Counted from the first letter of the stretch, positions 1-11,808 are shown. The stretch is DNA of 64,000 bases from Montifringilla adamsi (GCA_017590115.1 JAGGNK010015336.1:124001-188000), one strand, 5' to 3'. The notes: generated by a model from the sequence alone, not told the origin. Made by a program: numbers and translations.

Positions 1-1942
1 TCGAAAACTTAGAGAAGATCAGAATCACATCATCTTTCTTTAATAAATACCAGGTGATAATGTTGGCAAGCTGCAAATAAGCACTGAATTCCTTGCCAAG
101 GGCAAGATTTTAGCCCAGGTAGCTCAGTAATGTTGCAGGGAGAGAGGAGAAGAGCTAAAATTCATTCTTGAACATAGAGCAAGGACTCTGACAAGCTGGT
201 CCTTGGCAATAGCAATGTAAAAACTGCTGTCAAGAGTGGTATATGTTATTGAATCACAACATCTTTGCAAGCTGGGAGAAAAACCTACTACTCGCCTTAT
301 CTAGCAGATAGAGAAGCTAAATCATTTGTCTCAAATCATCACATTTATACTAAATTGTTGTCAGATCCCTTATTTATATGGCATCATCCCCATGTCCTTG
401 AGACTGTGACACAGTCCTGCCTTGTCTGTGTACAAGTCTCAAACCTCTTCAGCCAGGGAAAAGTCACTCACATCTGCAGGAGTGGGGCAGATCTTTTGGG
501 GCCTGTTCCTGAAAACCTGCTGATGCTCTGCTTGTAGACACACTCCTCTGTATTCCACCAGAGTGTCATGCACCCCAGTACTGACCCATGTGACACACAG
601 AGACACCCTCAGCAGCACACAGACCTTGGCAAAGCAGGGGAGACATTGGGATCTTGCTGCAGGGCCCTTTTATCATTATCACCATTGTCTTTTGTACAAC
701 CTCCTCACAACAGTCATGGCTTTGCTGTTCCTTAAAATAGCCCATCACTATTTAAGCTGTCATGGATTAAAATAGAAAGTTCCTATTTATATATACATGG
801 AGGCATAAGGAACCTTTGTCTGCACAGGCACATTTGAGCAGTAATGAGCCCATGTTCTTTCATCCCAGCCTCCAAAAGGCATATTCTTATCTCCTAAACT
901 TCTCTCTGCAGACAGCCGACCAAGCTTTGCCAAAAGACAGCACATCAATGAAGATGTTTGACCCTCCAAAACCCATAGATTATTCCTTTCCCCTTCCACA
1001 GTCTTTCATAATAACTGAGTGACTTTTGATGGGATGCAACTCAGTTTTTCACCAAACAGGTATAAATTCAGTGACTCAGTTTGCAGAAGTGATTCAGATG
1101 GAAATAGTTTTGAATATAACTTTTCCCCCAAACATCTTTTCACAGATAGGAAAACTGGGAACCACCAACACCACCAACTTTCACCTCTCCAGCCATGTTG
1201 TGACTCTGTTTTCTTCCTGTACAAATGCTCCCTTTGAGTCTATTGCCTCATGGGTCTGTAACCAATCTGTGACCAGGCACAGAAGGAAAATGTGTTTATG
1301 CTGAATGCACACACGTGTATATCAGAGAGGCCTGCAGAACAGGCAGGGTAATACAAAGGCTGCACTGTGAAACTTGAAGCAGACATCACAACCACTCTCC
1401 TACCCTTTTATCTAGGAAGAAGAATACTGAGGGAAGTGGCCTATATTTAACATCATTACTCAGACAGTCTTGCTAAGGATAAAAGACTGAGACTGATCCT
1501 TTACTCCTAGTCTCAGGAAACTTTCTGAAGTGTGACTGGAAGGCTGCTACCTAAACTATGCACGTGCATTACTGCTGACAAAGGCACAGCTTGGCAGCAG
1601 CACCTCTGTTTCCAGGTGACTTGCCATGGAAGCTGTGCATGACATAGTGAATAAGAGTAGCTTGCAAAAATGGTAGTTTAGAAGCTGCTGGAAAGGATGT
1701 TGCAACACATTTACTGTAAGAATGACATAAAGCAGCAAAAGAGAAGTCTAAATGCAAGCGTAAATTAAAGATAAAAGATCACAAAAAATTTCTGCAGTCC
1801 CAGGCTCATCCAAAACTGTCTAAACTTAATCATATACTAAATTGACTCTCATTTCTCAAAATTTTCAAATCCTCAATTTACTCTGAAATTGTCTAGCTCT
1901 TGCTGTTTTTATTAACCAAATGAACTACCACATATTACTGAC
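1..1942. other. COL22A1: COL22A1 intron (partial) below the first collagen exon
   Basis: This stretch lies downstream, in gene direction, of the first Gly-X-Y exon. I looked on the minus strand for an acceptor followed by in-frame Gly-X-Y codons and a donor, and saw none. The next triple-helix exon therefore probably lies below position 1. No CR1 copy, tRNA or long open frame is convincing here. The sequence is ordinary AT-rich unique intron. Confidence 0.6.
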
Positions 1943-1987
1943 CTTTTGACCTTTGGGACCTTCAAAGCCAAGTGGACCCCTCTCCCC
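1943..1987 (-). CDS. COL22A1: COL22A1 exon: first triple-helical (Gly-X-Y) segment, 45 bp
   Basis: On the minus strand a pyrimidine-rich acceptor ending CTTAG is followed by 45 bp encoding GERGPLGFEGPKGQK and the donor GTCAGT. The five triplets are GER, GPL, GFE, GPK and GQK, a perfect Gly-X-Y register. Forty-five bp is a classic fibrillar/FACIT collagen exon size (a multiple of 9). The exon begins with a complete Gly codon and ends with a complete Lys codon (phase 0-0), matching the phase of the preceding exon. In human COL22A1, as I recall it, the triple helix also begins right after the Cys-containing linker ending in Lys. Lysines in the Y position are possible hydroxylation sites. This is where the homotrimeric rod starts. 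The order after the cysteine linker makes any other assignment unlikely. Confidence 0.88.
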
Positions 1988-2426
1988 CTAAGATAAAAAA
2001 GACATGATTAATCAAACTTATCTTCTCATTTTATATTCAAGCAAGGGGCCTGATCCTAGGAGGACAGGAGGACAACACAAGTGTTTTCAGGTTTAGGCAG
2101 AGAAGATAAAAAGCTGACATGCCCTCAGGAGCAATGACAACGAAGCTGGTTTCTCAGAGGTCCCAGTCAGAGCCAGAGAAAGCAAGCACATTGCTTTTAA
2201 AAGCCATGAGATTTTTTTCAATGTGGCTACATCTATCTTCATAATCTATTTTATTTGAAGAAGGATACACATAACTGAGCTAGATAAGAATAATCACTTT
2301 GTTTCAGTGCTGTTACCAGGACTACCAGCCTGTCCAGCATCATTCAATTCAAAGAGAAAACACCCGGGAAAACTTCCTTTACCTTTACAGACATCCCAAA
2401 TGAAACACACTCATCTCAGCACTCAC
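1988..2426. other. COL22A1: COL22A1 intron, 439 bp
   Basis: This short intron separates the cysteine linker exon from the first Gly-X-Y exon. The minus-strand donor is GTGAGT and the acceptor lies in a T-rich tract ending CTTAG. A collagen-like string around 2313-2340 was examined and rejected as an exon. No repeat was recognised. Confidence 0.8.
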
Positions 2427-2540
2427 CTTTTGTCCAGGAGGACAGGAGCAGTTGAAAATCTTGAGATGTCCAACTTGCTCACTGCCAACAGTGGGCCTCA
2501 CTTCCAGGGGAGGTGCTTCCGTCAGGACCGTGACCTGGCA
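2427..2540 (-). CDS. COL22A1: COL22A1 exon: Cys-containing linker between TSPN domain and collagen helix
   Basis: The exon spans 114 bp (38 codons, phase 0-0), from acceptor GTGCAG to donor GTGAGT. It begins CQVTVLTEAPP and ends NCSCPPGQK. Human COL22A1, as I recall it, has the same plan: CQVTV, a proline-rich variable spacer, GSEQ, then NCSCP and a final Lys before the helix. The bird spacer (about residues 8-18 of this exon) is less proline-rich than the human one, so this is the least conserved part of the N-terminal region. The paired cysteines in NCSC just before the helix could form interchain disulfides, which is an inference from position. The Asn-Cys-Ser triplet is a formal N-glycosylation sequon. 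The neighbouring exons fit in phase on both sides, so the call is firm. Confidence 0.93.
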
Positions 2541-3142
2541 CTGCACCCAAACACCCAAGGTCAGGACAAAGCCTTTGATGCTGGAAAGTTTCCCCTTCCA
2601 CCCACTTTAGACAAATCCCACAGGCACCACTGTGTAACACACAGGCAAATGTGTCCTCGTGAGGAATGAAATCCCACAAAAGCCATTCATCCAAGCAATA
2701 GGGGAAAATGTGGCAAAATGAACAATGAACCTCTTTAACCAAGACTGAGGGGAGAAGAGTGAAAGGAGGGTGGAAGTTTCTAGTGAGACTTGGGCACAGG
2801 AAAATAAGCTGCAATTGGCACTGTTTTTAGATGTTTCCAAGTGGGAAACATGTTGAATATTTCATGCTCCATTTCTGTTGTTCTATCATCATTTCAGGGT
2901 TTTGTTTCCCCTGACAGTTTGACAAGGAAAGAGGAACTTGGAAACTGCAAATTCCTCATACTCATCCCTCTGCAGTGGCCCTCCTTTGGAGCTGCTACGC
3001 TGCCAATTACACAGTGAGGTTTCAACCACCCTTATTAAACAAAAATTATAATCCCACACTGCCACATATTCCTTGGTTTATGTAATAGATTTCAGTGAAG
3101 AGTGTTCACGTGAAAATGAATAAATGACAAAAAGGAGCTTAC
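2541..3142. other. COL22A1: COL22A1 intron, 602 bp
   Basis: The minus-strand donor is GTAAGC and the acceptor ends GTGCAG. The sequence between the two exons is unique, with no recognisable transposon or additional exon. Confidence 0.8.
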
Positions 3143-3223
3143 TGGTCCAGAGGGAATGTCGCAGCAGGTCTCCAGCTCGGCGTGCCGGGAGTCACAGTAA
3201 ATCACCATCCTCTGAAGATCAAA
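3143..3223 (-). CDS. COL22A1: COL22A1 exon: C-terminal end of TSPN/laminin-G-like domain
   Basis: The exon is 81 bp (27 codons, phase 0-0), between acceptor CTCACAG and donor GTAAGC. It opens FDLQRMVIYCDSRHAELETC and continues with a second Cys and DIPSGP. This closes the thrombospondin-N-terminal-like (laminin-G fold) domain of FACIT collagens. The YCD...ETCCD cysteine pattern is characteristic of the last strand of that domain in the COL9/12/14/19/21/22 group. The human COL22A1 segment I recall is nearly identical, differing at Met versus Ile after QR. One cysteine probably pairs with the Cys in the preceding large exon (YIDCKL), which is an inference from the family. The exon ends exactly at the Pro before CQVTV of the next exon. 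Confidence 0.95.
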
Positions 3224-4224
3224 CTGTGAGACAAAGGGAGGCAGCAGTCTCAGACACAGTGAATTATTAAAGACCCTCTGTCCTTTTGCTTGGACACAAA
3301 CAGAGCAGGCAAACACAAACAAAAACCAGCTGGTGCTAACTTCAGAGTGGTTCTGTGGATCCTGTAGTCAATGTCTATCTCTCCCTATCAATAATAGACC
3401 AATACCTCAGCATGCTACAGGAGCTGAGATAATAAGACCCTGAAAATGCCTATTCAAATTCTGGTGCAGGTTTTCATGCTAATCCCCATGTTCTGGCCAA
3501 ACTTCTGTCTGAGAAGACATATCCTGGCCACGTCTATCTTTCCTAGAATTTCATCTAGACATAAGGTCTGTTTTCCTCCTGTTGTGCCTTGCATCTTCCG
3601 ACCATTTATTCCTGTGTGAGAAATGCTATGAACACATTTGATATGCACGTCCCATCCATTTTGCACAGCCAAGAAAGATTATACAAGTCTGAAATACCAA
3701 ACTATCACACATAAATTATACCAGGGTAACACTGCTGCTGGACAATCAGCCTGTGTGTCTTGACTTTGGTTCATTTGTACTAAGGGTCATTTAATATCTG
3801 AGGAATGGAGAATATATCACAACTCTCCTGAGTTAACAAGCTTCCTTTTTTTCCCCCAATCTCTTTCTATCACCTGTGGAAACATTCATAATGCCAGGAC
3901 CAGATGAAGACTTTTCTGTGTAGTTCAGTACCCAGTTTGATTATATTTGTGTACAATTTTGTCTCTGCTTCTAACTGTAGCACATTCTGTGACTAGACAG
4001 AAAGATGAAATAAACTTCTCATTTTTAACCCCTATTTTGGAGATACATACAGCAAGCCTTGTACATCATAAGGTGACAATCTGTTTTAGCTGTGTAACAC
4101 TGGTAACATTTCAGCAACACTGCCTCAGGAAAAGGGTCAATTACAGCATAACCCCACTCATTCACAGGCTGCAAACCCAAAGCTGAACCTTTACCGAGCT
4201 CCAATCAGCAAGCGCAGTACTTAC
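3224..4224. other. COL22A1: COL22A1 intron, 1001 bp
   Basis: The minus-strand donor is the consensus GTAAGT and the acceptor ends CTCACAG. Nothing other than unique AT-rich intron sequence was recognised. Confidence 0.75.
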
Positions 4225-4500
4225 ATCAATGGGGACACTGTCATACAAGCGTTTGCCAATCACAGTCTTTCCTTGAATGTCAATGTTTTCCCTGTCTTCA
4301 ATGGGCAGCACCTGCACCAGCTTGCAGTCTATGTACAGCGAGACAGCCTTGGACTGGATGCTGAGGGCGATTTTGTGCCAGCTGCGGTCGAACAGGTCGC
4401 TGACCCGCGCGTTTCGGAAAACCACCCTGACGGCGTCCCTGGTGAGCCCCACGGCGTTGTACTCCACAGCCTTGTTCTCCCCGTCCAGCCGGATCGACAC
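4225..4500 (-). CDS. COL22A1: COL22A1 exon: central TSPN/laminin-G-like domain
   Basis: This is the largest TSPN exon: 276 bp, 92 codons, phase 0-0. The acceptor is GCTTGCAG and the donor GTAAGT. It begins VSIRLDGENKAVEYNAVG and ends GKRLYDSVPID. Recognisable laminin-G/TSPN landmarks are the SIRLDGENK strand, the DLFDRSWHKIALSIQ strand (the conserved W-H-K core), the YIDC cysteine strand and the ENIDIQGKTVIGKR turn. The human COL22A1 match I recall is close through all of these. Local GC content is visibly higher than in the flanking intron, as expected of a conserved exon. Open frames on the opposite strand over this exon are by-products of its codon usage. The domain is extracellular and is thought to mediate matrix contacts. 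No frameshift or stop is present. Confidence 0.97.
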
Positions 4501-6481
4501 CTGCAAGCAAACAGGAGGGGTTTGCTGAGGAACAAAGCCTTCTGCTTCCTCCTGGCTGCTTTCCATCGTCACCCACACCCCAAAGCCAGGGATGGCACAG
4601 GCTGCGGTGAGAAAGCAAAGAGCAGAGGATGGAATTTTGTGGGAGATATGGAAAGGGAGCCTACACTTGTGCTGGTAAATAAGATGGGCTCCACAGGATT
4701 TGGTGCAGACCCATGACCAGTTAAAGCCTCCTCCTTTGAGTAGAACCCTTGGCATGGTTTCAGCACAGGCCGCCTTGCTGCCACAGCTGGGTGGTGGTGC
4801 AGGTCATGGGCACCTCCCCAAAGGCATCCCCCCAAAAGCTGAACCTGGTTTGAATCCCTCTGCCCCATGTACTCCTCCACTGCTTCCCAGCAGGCTCTTT
4901 ACTCCGATCACATGTCCTCAGATGTCCCATGGGATATGGAAAAGTACCTCATTGCCTCATATGAAACCAGTCTGCTGAGCTGTGGCACTGCCCACACTTT
5001 ATTTCAGGTGCTTTGAACAGAAAACTACAGCCCATCATCTGTATTGAAAGCTACAGAGCAGGCAAAAATAGGTTTTTGAAGACATGCAACTTTGAGTTAA
5101 TTTACAAATTGGTATCTTCTTTTACCAAAGTCAGGCAGTAACCAGCAAGCAGCAGGGAATGGAGCAGGCAGAGCCAGGAATGGTGTGTCCACAAACTGCA
5201 GGGCCACCTTGGCACTGAGCTGTGAGGGATGTAAGCAGCCCAGGGTAGGCTGACTCCATATCTGACCCAACTTCTCCATGCAGCTGAGCACTGTGCTGGC
5301 TGGGAATGCCAGCTGGGATCAGTGTTGGCTCAGGAGTGTCTGCATCTGCGAGCTGTGCAGGTCTGCAAGGGAGCGGCCAAACCACGACCAACTCCACATG
5401 AAACGAGGCTCATGGGGCTCTAAGGCACTTCTGGCATCATCATTTAAGGCACTTTTGAAATTATTACTGGAAATCTTGAGTGTTTTTCTCTCTCCACACC
5501 TAAGTAGTTCAAGTTTTAAACTTCCTGCAAGAAATACCGAGTGATGGACGCATTTTCCCTCTGCAGCAACTAGGAATGCATATAGCACAGTAAATCACAT
5601 TTCCTTTAACAAAGCTGCAGCTGATAATAACTTTCATATAAACCTTTTACCATTGTCTCAAACCCAGTTATCTAATTCTTCAAACTGCACCTATTCTTCA
5701 TTGAGAGTTCCCAAAATCCTTTTCAATACCAGTCCCAAAGCAGCAGTCCTGAATTACACAACTATGTGAGCCCATGCTGACAGCCCACTTTAGAGTCCTG
5801 GGTAATGCCATCACCACTATATTTGGTGCTGAGCAGAAAAATGTACAACCCATCCAAAACACTCCCTCCTCAAGCACCCTCAAAAGTCTAAACTCTACCA
5901 AGCTGCTAAGAGGGAGACAGCCCTTTAGTACATGCTTACAGTATTTTTTTCTGAGAACCTGAGAGTACTTGAAAAAAAGCTATTAGATCAAATTGTGCAG
6001 CAGGCAGGACTCAGGGTTTTGGAACTATAACAGATGTCACACCCACACCCAGAGCAGGAACCCATAATGCATTTACAAGTCACCTAGAAGACTGTGCAAA
6101 ACCTGACATAACTCACTGCTCTGTAGTACATCCATGTGACAACCTTTTTCCAAAAAGGAAAAATATTTTCCCTAAGCAGAACTATCTGAAGAAAACAACT
6201 GAAAACTCAATAGTAGTTTCAAGAGCAAGGATGGTATTTTTTGCCCCCCTTTCCAACTAACACATTTATCTGCATCCTAATAATAACCAAGGTATATACA
6301 AACATTTATTTGGAGTTTGAATTAAAGGTAAAATATTTGCAGCAAATCCACTGAAAAAGTAACAGGATTTTTATCAGTTCACAAGAAAAAGTGTGAGGTT
6401 AAGGCAAGAAAACTGGCTCATGGCAAAAAAAAAAAAAAAAAAAAAAGGGCTGTTCCTGCTGGCTGCAAGAGAGCCTCTTAC
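4501..6481. other. COL22A1: COL22A1 intron, 1981 bp
   Basis: The minus-strand donor is GTAAGA and the acceptor GCTTGCAG. A run of 22 A (T on the gene strand) lies 35 nt inside the donor end. The remainder is unique sequence, and no further exon or CR1 copy is convincing. Confidence 0.75.
6425..6446. repeat. Poly(A) homopolymer, 22 bp
   Basis: This is an uninterrupted run of A on the plus strand. In the COL22A1 transcript it is a U-run shortly downstream of the 5' splice site of the 6482-6605 exon. Confidence 0.97.
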
Positions 6482-6605
6482 CTGTGGTATGCCGTACTTG
6501 TCAATAATCTGCCAGATATACCAGTCTTCCTTCCTGGAAGCCTTCCGGAATTTGAAGGTAGTGACAAAGGCATATTCATCAGGCAGGCCTTGTGGAAATA
6601 CATCC
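6482..6605 (-). CDS. COL22A1: COL22A1 exon: N-terminal part of TSPN/laminin-G-like domain
   Basis: The exon is 124 bp. It starts with the last base of a Glu codon split by the preceding intron and ends on a complete Gln codon before donor GTAAGA. The acceptor reads GTGCCAG. The 41 full codons begin DVFPQGLPDEYAFVTTFKFR and end WQIIDKYGIPQ. Human COL22A1 as I recall it has EDVFPQGLPDEYAFVTTFRF and WQVIDQYSIPQ at this point. The FPQGLPDEYAFVTTF motif is the signature opening of FACIT TSPN domains, and DWYIWQ is the conserved aromatic strand. The preceding exon supplies GA of the Glu codon, so the two join in frame. The frame continues on the 5' side into intron as spurious reading, and the acceptor AG plus phase fix the boundary. 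Confidence 0.97.
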
Positions 6606-8374
6606 CTGGCACGGGGAGGGGAAAGAGAGCGATGTATCAGGCTTAACAGTGAAAAGCAGAACTTCAAAAACTCTCTCCATGTCCCAGCAGTGCTTTCTAA
6701 AAGTATCATTATAGCTCCTAAAAAATCTGCTTTATTTGAAAGGCTGAAGAGAGATGAACATGAACTTGTGCCCTCCAGGTTCTGCCTTTATGGAGCCCTT
6801 TCATCAATCCAATAGTGAAGCTCTCAAATTGGCTAAAATATAATGGAAATCTGCAGCTGAGTATCCATCATGTTAAAAACGTTGTTTTTCACTTCATGCT
6901 TCTGTTCATGAAACCTGTAAATAATTCTCTTCTGTTCCAGATGCACTGGAGACCTGTGACTTCAGAGAATGGCCAGGAACACTCAAAACCCTCGAAATGT
7001 ACCAAATTACAGCAACAAATATTATAATGTCTGCCCCAAAACAGGCACTACAGCTCAGGTCTTTGCTCCTTAGCTGTCAGCCCCAGATAACAGAAGTTTT
7101 TCAAATCAAACATTGCAAACATATCAGGCACGATTTACTCAGTGTGACACCACAACCCCTGAGCATAAGCAAACACATGAAGTAACCAAAATCCAACACT
7201 GTTTTTCTCTACTCCATCATAAAAACCTGTCATAGCATGGGGATGCATAGTGGGACAGAAGAGATAACTAATCCAGTATCACTATTATTTTTTACTAGCC
7301 ATTACTGGATGCCTAAGAACGAGAATGAACACAAAAAACATTGATCTTATGCCTCTGGATCTTTGGAATCCAGGTGTCTAATTCAGATACAAATGCAATT
7401 TCTGTAGCAATAGCTTTTTATGGATTTATCTCATATAGACTTCTGCATCCTCCCCTTGAATTCAGGTAAACTTATGACATTCATAACATCCCTTTGACAA
7501 GGAATCACCCACTGCTGCCCATTGCATAATGAGCCTCCTCCTCTTTGTTTAGGACCTAACTTGATTCTTATCAGAATCAACCTATTATTTTTCTATCTTT
7601 TACATCATCCATGATTTTTCAAACTTTACTTGTAATGCTTCTAAGCCATCTCTTTTGCCACCTGAAGAGTCACAGTTAACATTGTTCTTCATGCCCAAGC
7701 CAGACTGCTTCTGTGATCATTACCAAATAAACCCTTCTCAAATATCATGTCTTTGCTTCAGGACAAATGAGCAGTCAGGCATAAGCACTCGATACAAAGC
7801 AAAACATAATGGCAGTAATTAATGAAGAACAAACTATGAAATGTGGTCCTAATGAATGGTTAACATAATCCATCACTATGCACAAACTGGCACAGTCCAA
7901 GGCACATAAAACTAGAAGCCTTTAATTGTATTAAAAGCAAAAGTCCTCTAAATTTCCAGAATACTGTTTTGCAGTTGCAGCAAAGGTTGAGATCCAGTCT
8001 TTCCTAATGCCAAAATATTCAATCATATTTTAATCTGTGCTTTGAATCTCCTATCTTTTCAGACAAGTTATAAATTCAGAACACTCTGGTTTCATCCACT
8101 AATGTGGCTTTTGCTGTATAAAGTGCCCCTGCAGGATATGCACCATTATAAGTTGGTTTTCCCTCTGGGGAGACAGAGACTCTCTGAATTCTTCCAACAC
8201 AAAAGAAAACTGAACCAGACTCCCACTAGCTCCCTTAAGAAATCCTTCCTTTAGGAGAGCAAACAAAGCTGTATCACTTCTTGGTACTAGATTTTTTAAC
8301 CAGGGAGGTCCCAGTTGCCTGGAAGTTAGCATATCTAATAGAAGGGTGAGAAGGAGCACCTGGAAGTGAAAAGA

Positions 8375-8622
8375 AGTAGGATCTGGAAGGAGAATTGCCT
8401 TGAACTAGATATTAAGAAAAAATTCTTTGCTGTAAAGGTGGTCAAGAACTGGAACAGTCTACCCAGGGAAGTGGTGGATTTGCCACCCCTGGAAATGTTC
8501 ACAGAAAAATGTGGATGTGGTACTTGGGCACATGGTTTAGTGGTAGACATGGAAGTGTAGCATAACAGCTGGACTCAGTGATCTTTTGGGCTTTACAGAC
8601 TTAACAATTTTATGGTTCTGGA
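8375..8622 (+). mobile_element. CR1 LINE fragment (3' end)
   Basis: The sequence follows the CR1 3'-terminal consensus in sense orientation: a TTAAGAAAAAATTCTTTGCTG-like segment, then GTGGTCAAGAACTGGAACAG, CCCAGGGAAGTGGTGGA, and a final GATCTTTTGGG...TTTATGGTTCTG. It is degraded and 5'-truncated, as most avian CR1 copies are. Confidence 0.85.
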
Positions 8623-10189
8623 CAGCTCTGAGCTGGGAACAGGAATATCATTATGCAAGCTTAATTTCAAAAAGGGTTTTCAGATGTTTATTACCCAGAG
8701 AAATAACTGGGAGTTAGGTACCTAAACATCCCAGTGAGTCTGGCCACACCTCATCACACAAGGCTGACAAACAGCCCATCAGGTAGATTTAAACTGACAG
8801 AAAGCCATAATGACCCATTACCTGCCATCCTCAACTGATTTTTAAAGCTGCTGAGGAACCAGCTGCAGGTTCCCAAAAGAGAAAGGTTTCATGCCAAAAG
8901 AAAATCTGAAGGCAGTCTCATTGCTTTGAAGATGTCATAAAAGCTGGTTCTGAAGTCATTGGTCCCTGTATCTTTTACAGAGCTGCATTGCTACATAAAT
9001 AGCAAAAACTTTGTTGATCAGTTTTAACTTATTTCCTCACTTAACAATTATCTGCATCTAGAAGTTCAGCTTTACTTGGGGATCCAAGAGCAGGAGTTGC
9101 TGTCCCCAGAAATGTTTTATGTTCTTCTTTTACACAAGGCTGAATTGAACTGATGATCGATATTGTGGAACTTTGCTGGATGCCTGGTACCTACAGGGAG
9201 CATTCTGCCAGCTCCTTGTTCTATAATTCTGACAACAGGATAGATTGCAAAAAAGGTCCTTATAAAACTCCAAGACAAAAGAATCCCTCAGTGCTGCAGG
9301 TTAGCTAAGAGTCAATTAACTCAAGTACAGGGTCAGGTGAATCACAACTTTAAAAAAAAAAAATTAGCAAGAAGGCAGAAAACTCCTTTAACCATTGCTC
9401 GTTTTCAATATATAGCGACCTTCTCACATGCTTTAATTTGCAATAAGGTCTTTTATCTGTGATAATAAGCATGAGATCCTACATCTATAATAACACTATG
9501 GAAAAAATTATATTATCACTTCTCATTTCAGACACTCAGTGCAACAACATCAATAGGGTTTTTACATTTGGTGAGAAAGAGTGCAGTTAATGTACTTGAG
9601 CAATTCGACCAATTTTACAACAGCTAAGCTCGCTAATATGCAGTGTAACCCATGAGATCTGCAAAACCAAGTTGGAGAAAGCCAGTTCATTTAAACATGC
9701 TTCACATCACCAGAGGCTCTTGGAATCACAGGAAAAAAAAAAAAACAATAAAAAAGAAAGGGGAAAGGGAATGGAAAAGGAAAAGGCTATAGATGGATAT
9801 GTCTCATACATCCTTGGCAGATCTTTGTGACTTCTACTTCAGAAACCTCAGTGATGGAAGATGGAATAGATACATCCTCTCTAGGTAATTTCTTCCTGTC
9901 TTTCTTTGTCCTACATGCTGTAAAAAAAATCCAATCTGTCCTAAATCTCACTTGCTGTCATTTAATTTTCCCAAAACAACTTTTTTCCATAAGAAGCCAT
10001 GTGAACAACTTGTTCTCCTCTGCTTGCTGCAGTATTTTCTGTGTTTCTCAGCTCTCCCTACAGTCCTTTACTCACTGCAAGACCAAAAAAGCCTCCAGTC
10101 ATTCCACCTCCACTGTTCTTTATCTCCTTTACCTTGTTAGAAATAGGAGACACTGAGGGACCTCTTGAGATCATTCCATCTAAAGAAGG

Positions 10190-10375
10190 TTTTTCTTGTG
10201 TTTAGATTTCATTGATTAAAATTGTTCCCATTCCTTCTTGTCCTGTCAATGAATATGACTAAGATGATTCTGGCTCTGCCTTCTTTGCTTCCTCCCCGTC
10301 AGATATTTATACACATGGGTAAGATCCTCCCTCACTGAGTCTTCCCTTCTCTAAGCTGTGCAAGCTTTTTTGTCT
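10190..10375 (-). mobile_element. Old CR1-like fragment
   Basis: Antisense CR1 signatures are present in order: a TTGTCCTGTCA segment, GATTCTGGCTCTGCCTTCTT, CAGATATTTATACACATGGG and GTAAGATCCTCCCTCA. They resemble the 3' UTR of an older CR1 subfamily. Divergence is high, so the ends are approximate. Confidence 0.5.
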
Positions 10376-11776
10376 CTGCTCTTCTTAATATGCAATATTT
10401 GTTTGGGAAAAGTATGAAAAAAAGGAAGCTTTCAACAGGTTCCATTTTCAGTGTGGGAGTTTGCAGTGGCTTTTTGTACAATTTGTTCTCTTGGAAGGGG
10501 ACAAATGGTGAGACCAGGGTAGGAGCTCATGGAAAAACCAAAGGCAGCTGACTGAAGTCAAAGCTGACATCAGGAGACACAGAAAAACACACCAAGTTAT
10601 CATGCCCTAAACGACCCAAGACTTATTGGTACAACACTGTCCCAATATAAAGAGCAAATAGATAATGACCAAAAGCTTGGCCAAGCATCAGGTAATTCTG
10701 TGAGGTGGTAGCCAAGATCATGGTCAAGTCAGGCAGAACCAGACCAGGCAAGAGAAAACTGGGGATGTACATGGCCAGCAGGAAGGCCCTGGAGTCACAA
10801 CTAGGAGATACAGAACAAAAGGGTAAGCCAAAATCTTGGCATTAGGCAAGACACCAGTAATGAGAAACAGGCCTGAGCATCCAAGACCAGAAGCCTACAG
10901 CACAGTTTTGGCCAGAAGATCCACTGAGGAGCCATGAACAAGAAGTAGGACAGCCCCAGTTACATGAGGAAAACCACCAGCCACACTCTGGGGCCAGCTC
11001 AGACAGCTGCAGAGCCCTGTGACGCCCTCAGTGATCATGTCCTGACTGAAGTCAAGCTCTGGCTGCTGGGTTTGCTTGCTCACAATGATGCCTCACCACA
11101 AAGAGGAAGAAAGTTCATAGTTGTAGGTTACAGATCAGAAGATGAGTAGGCACATTTCCCAGGCAGCTAATCTGGCACTTTGTGAAAGTTCTATTGCTTG
11201 TATAAAAGAATACAAATCCTTTAAGCAGATAATAAAGTGAATTACATATATTACTCAGTCAATGATTTTGTACCTAATTATGAGATGTTCCTATCAGTTG
11301 CTAAACATTGCTGGAGGTTATCTGTGGGCCACGACAGATGTTTTTGTTTGGTTTATTATTCCAGTTACCGGTTTTGAGCAGCTTTACAAGATTTCATTTT
11401 CTGTGAGCAATGACCCTATATGCAGCATCTCAGAGTCCTGGCATAGAAATGCTAAAATGAACCAAATATGCAAACACCTTCCATGGTGTTACATCCATTT
11501 GGGTTCATTCCCAAACCACAGGAGTGTGAAAGTTACAATACATAAGGCTGAAAATGTGAAAGTCCTCCTTGAATTCCATGTTTCAGAATAATTTGAAAGG
11601 AATTTTATTCACTTCAATCTACAAATTAGGGATGTTTTACTTCTAATTGCTCTGGGTGATAAAATATTCTGCTTATTTTAAGGGCAACAGCGACAACAAA
11701 TAAATGGGTGTAATCTGAGCAGATGGAAAGCTGTCATAGCTGGTTGCTCTGGCTTCACTCCCTCAGTCTTTCTGAG

Positions 11777-11808
11777 AAAACAACAACAAAAACAGCAACA
11801 ACAACAAA
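11777..11808. repeat. CAA-rich simple repeat
   Basis: This is an imperfect (CAA)n stretch with one CAG interruption. Confidence 0.8.

Noticed and set aside
2313..2340. Collagen-like string (DAGQAGSPGN) on the minus strand
   Set aside because: It has no acceptor at a sensible distance, only an ACAG within the string that would give a 13-bp exon. The neighbouring exons already join in phase without it.
4273..4716. Plus-strand open frame of 147 codons over the TSPN exon
   Set aside because: It is the reverse-strand shadow of the conserved GC-rich COL22A1 exon and continues into intron.
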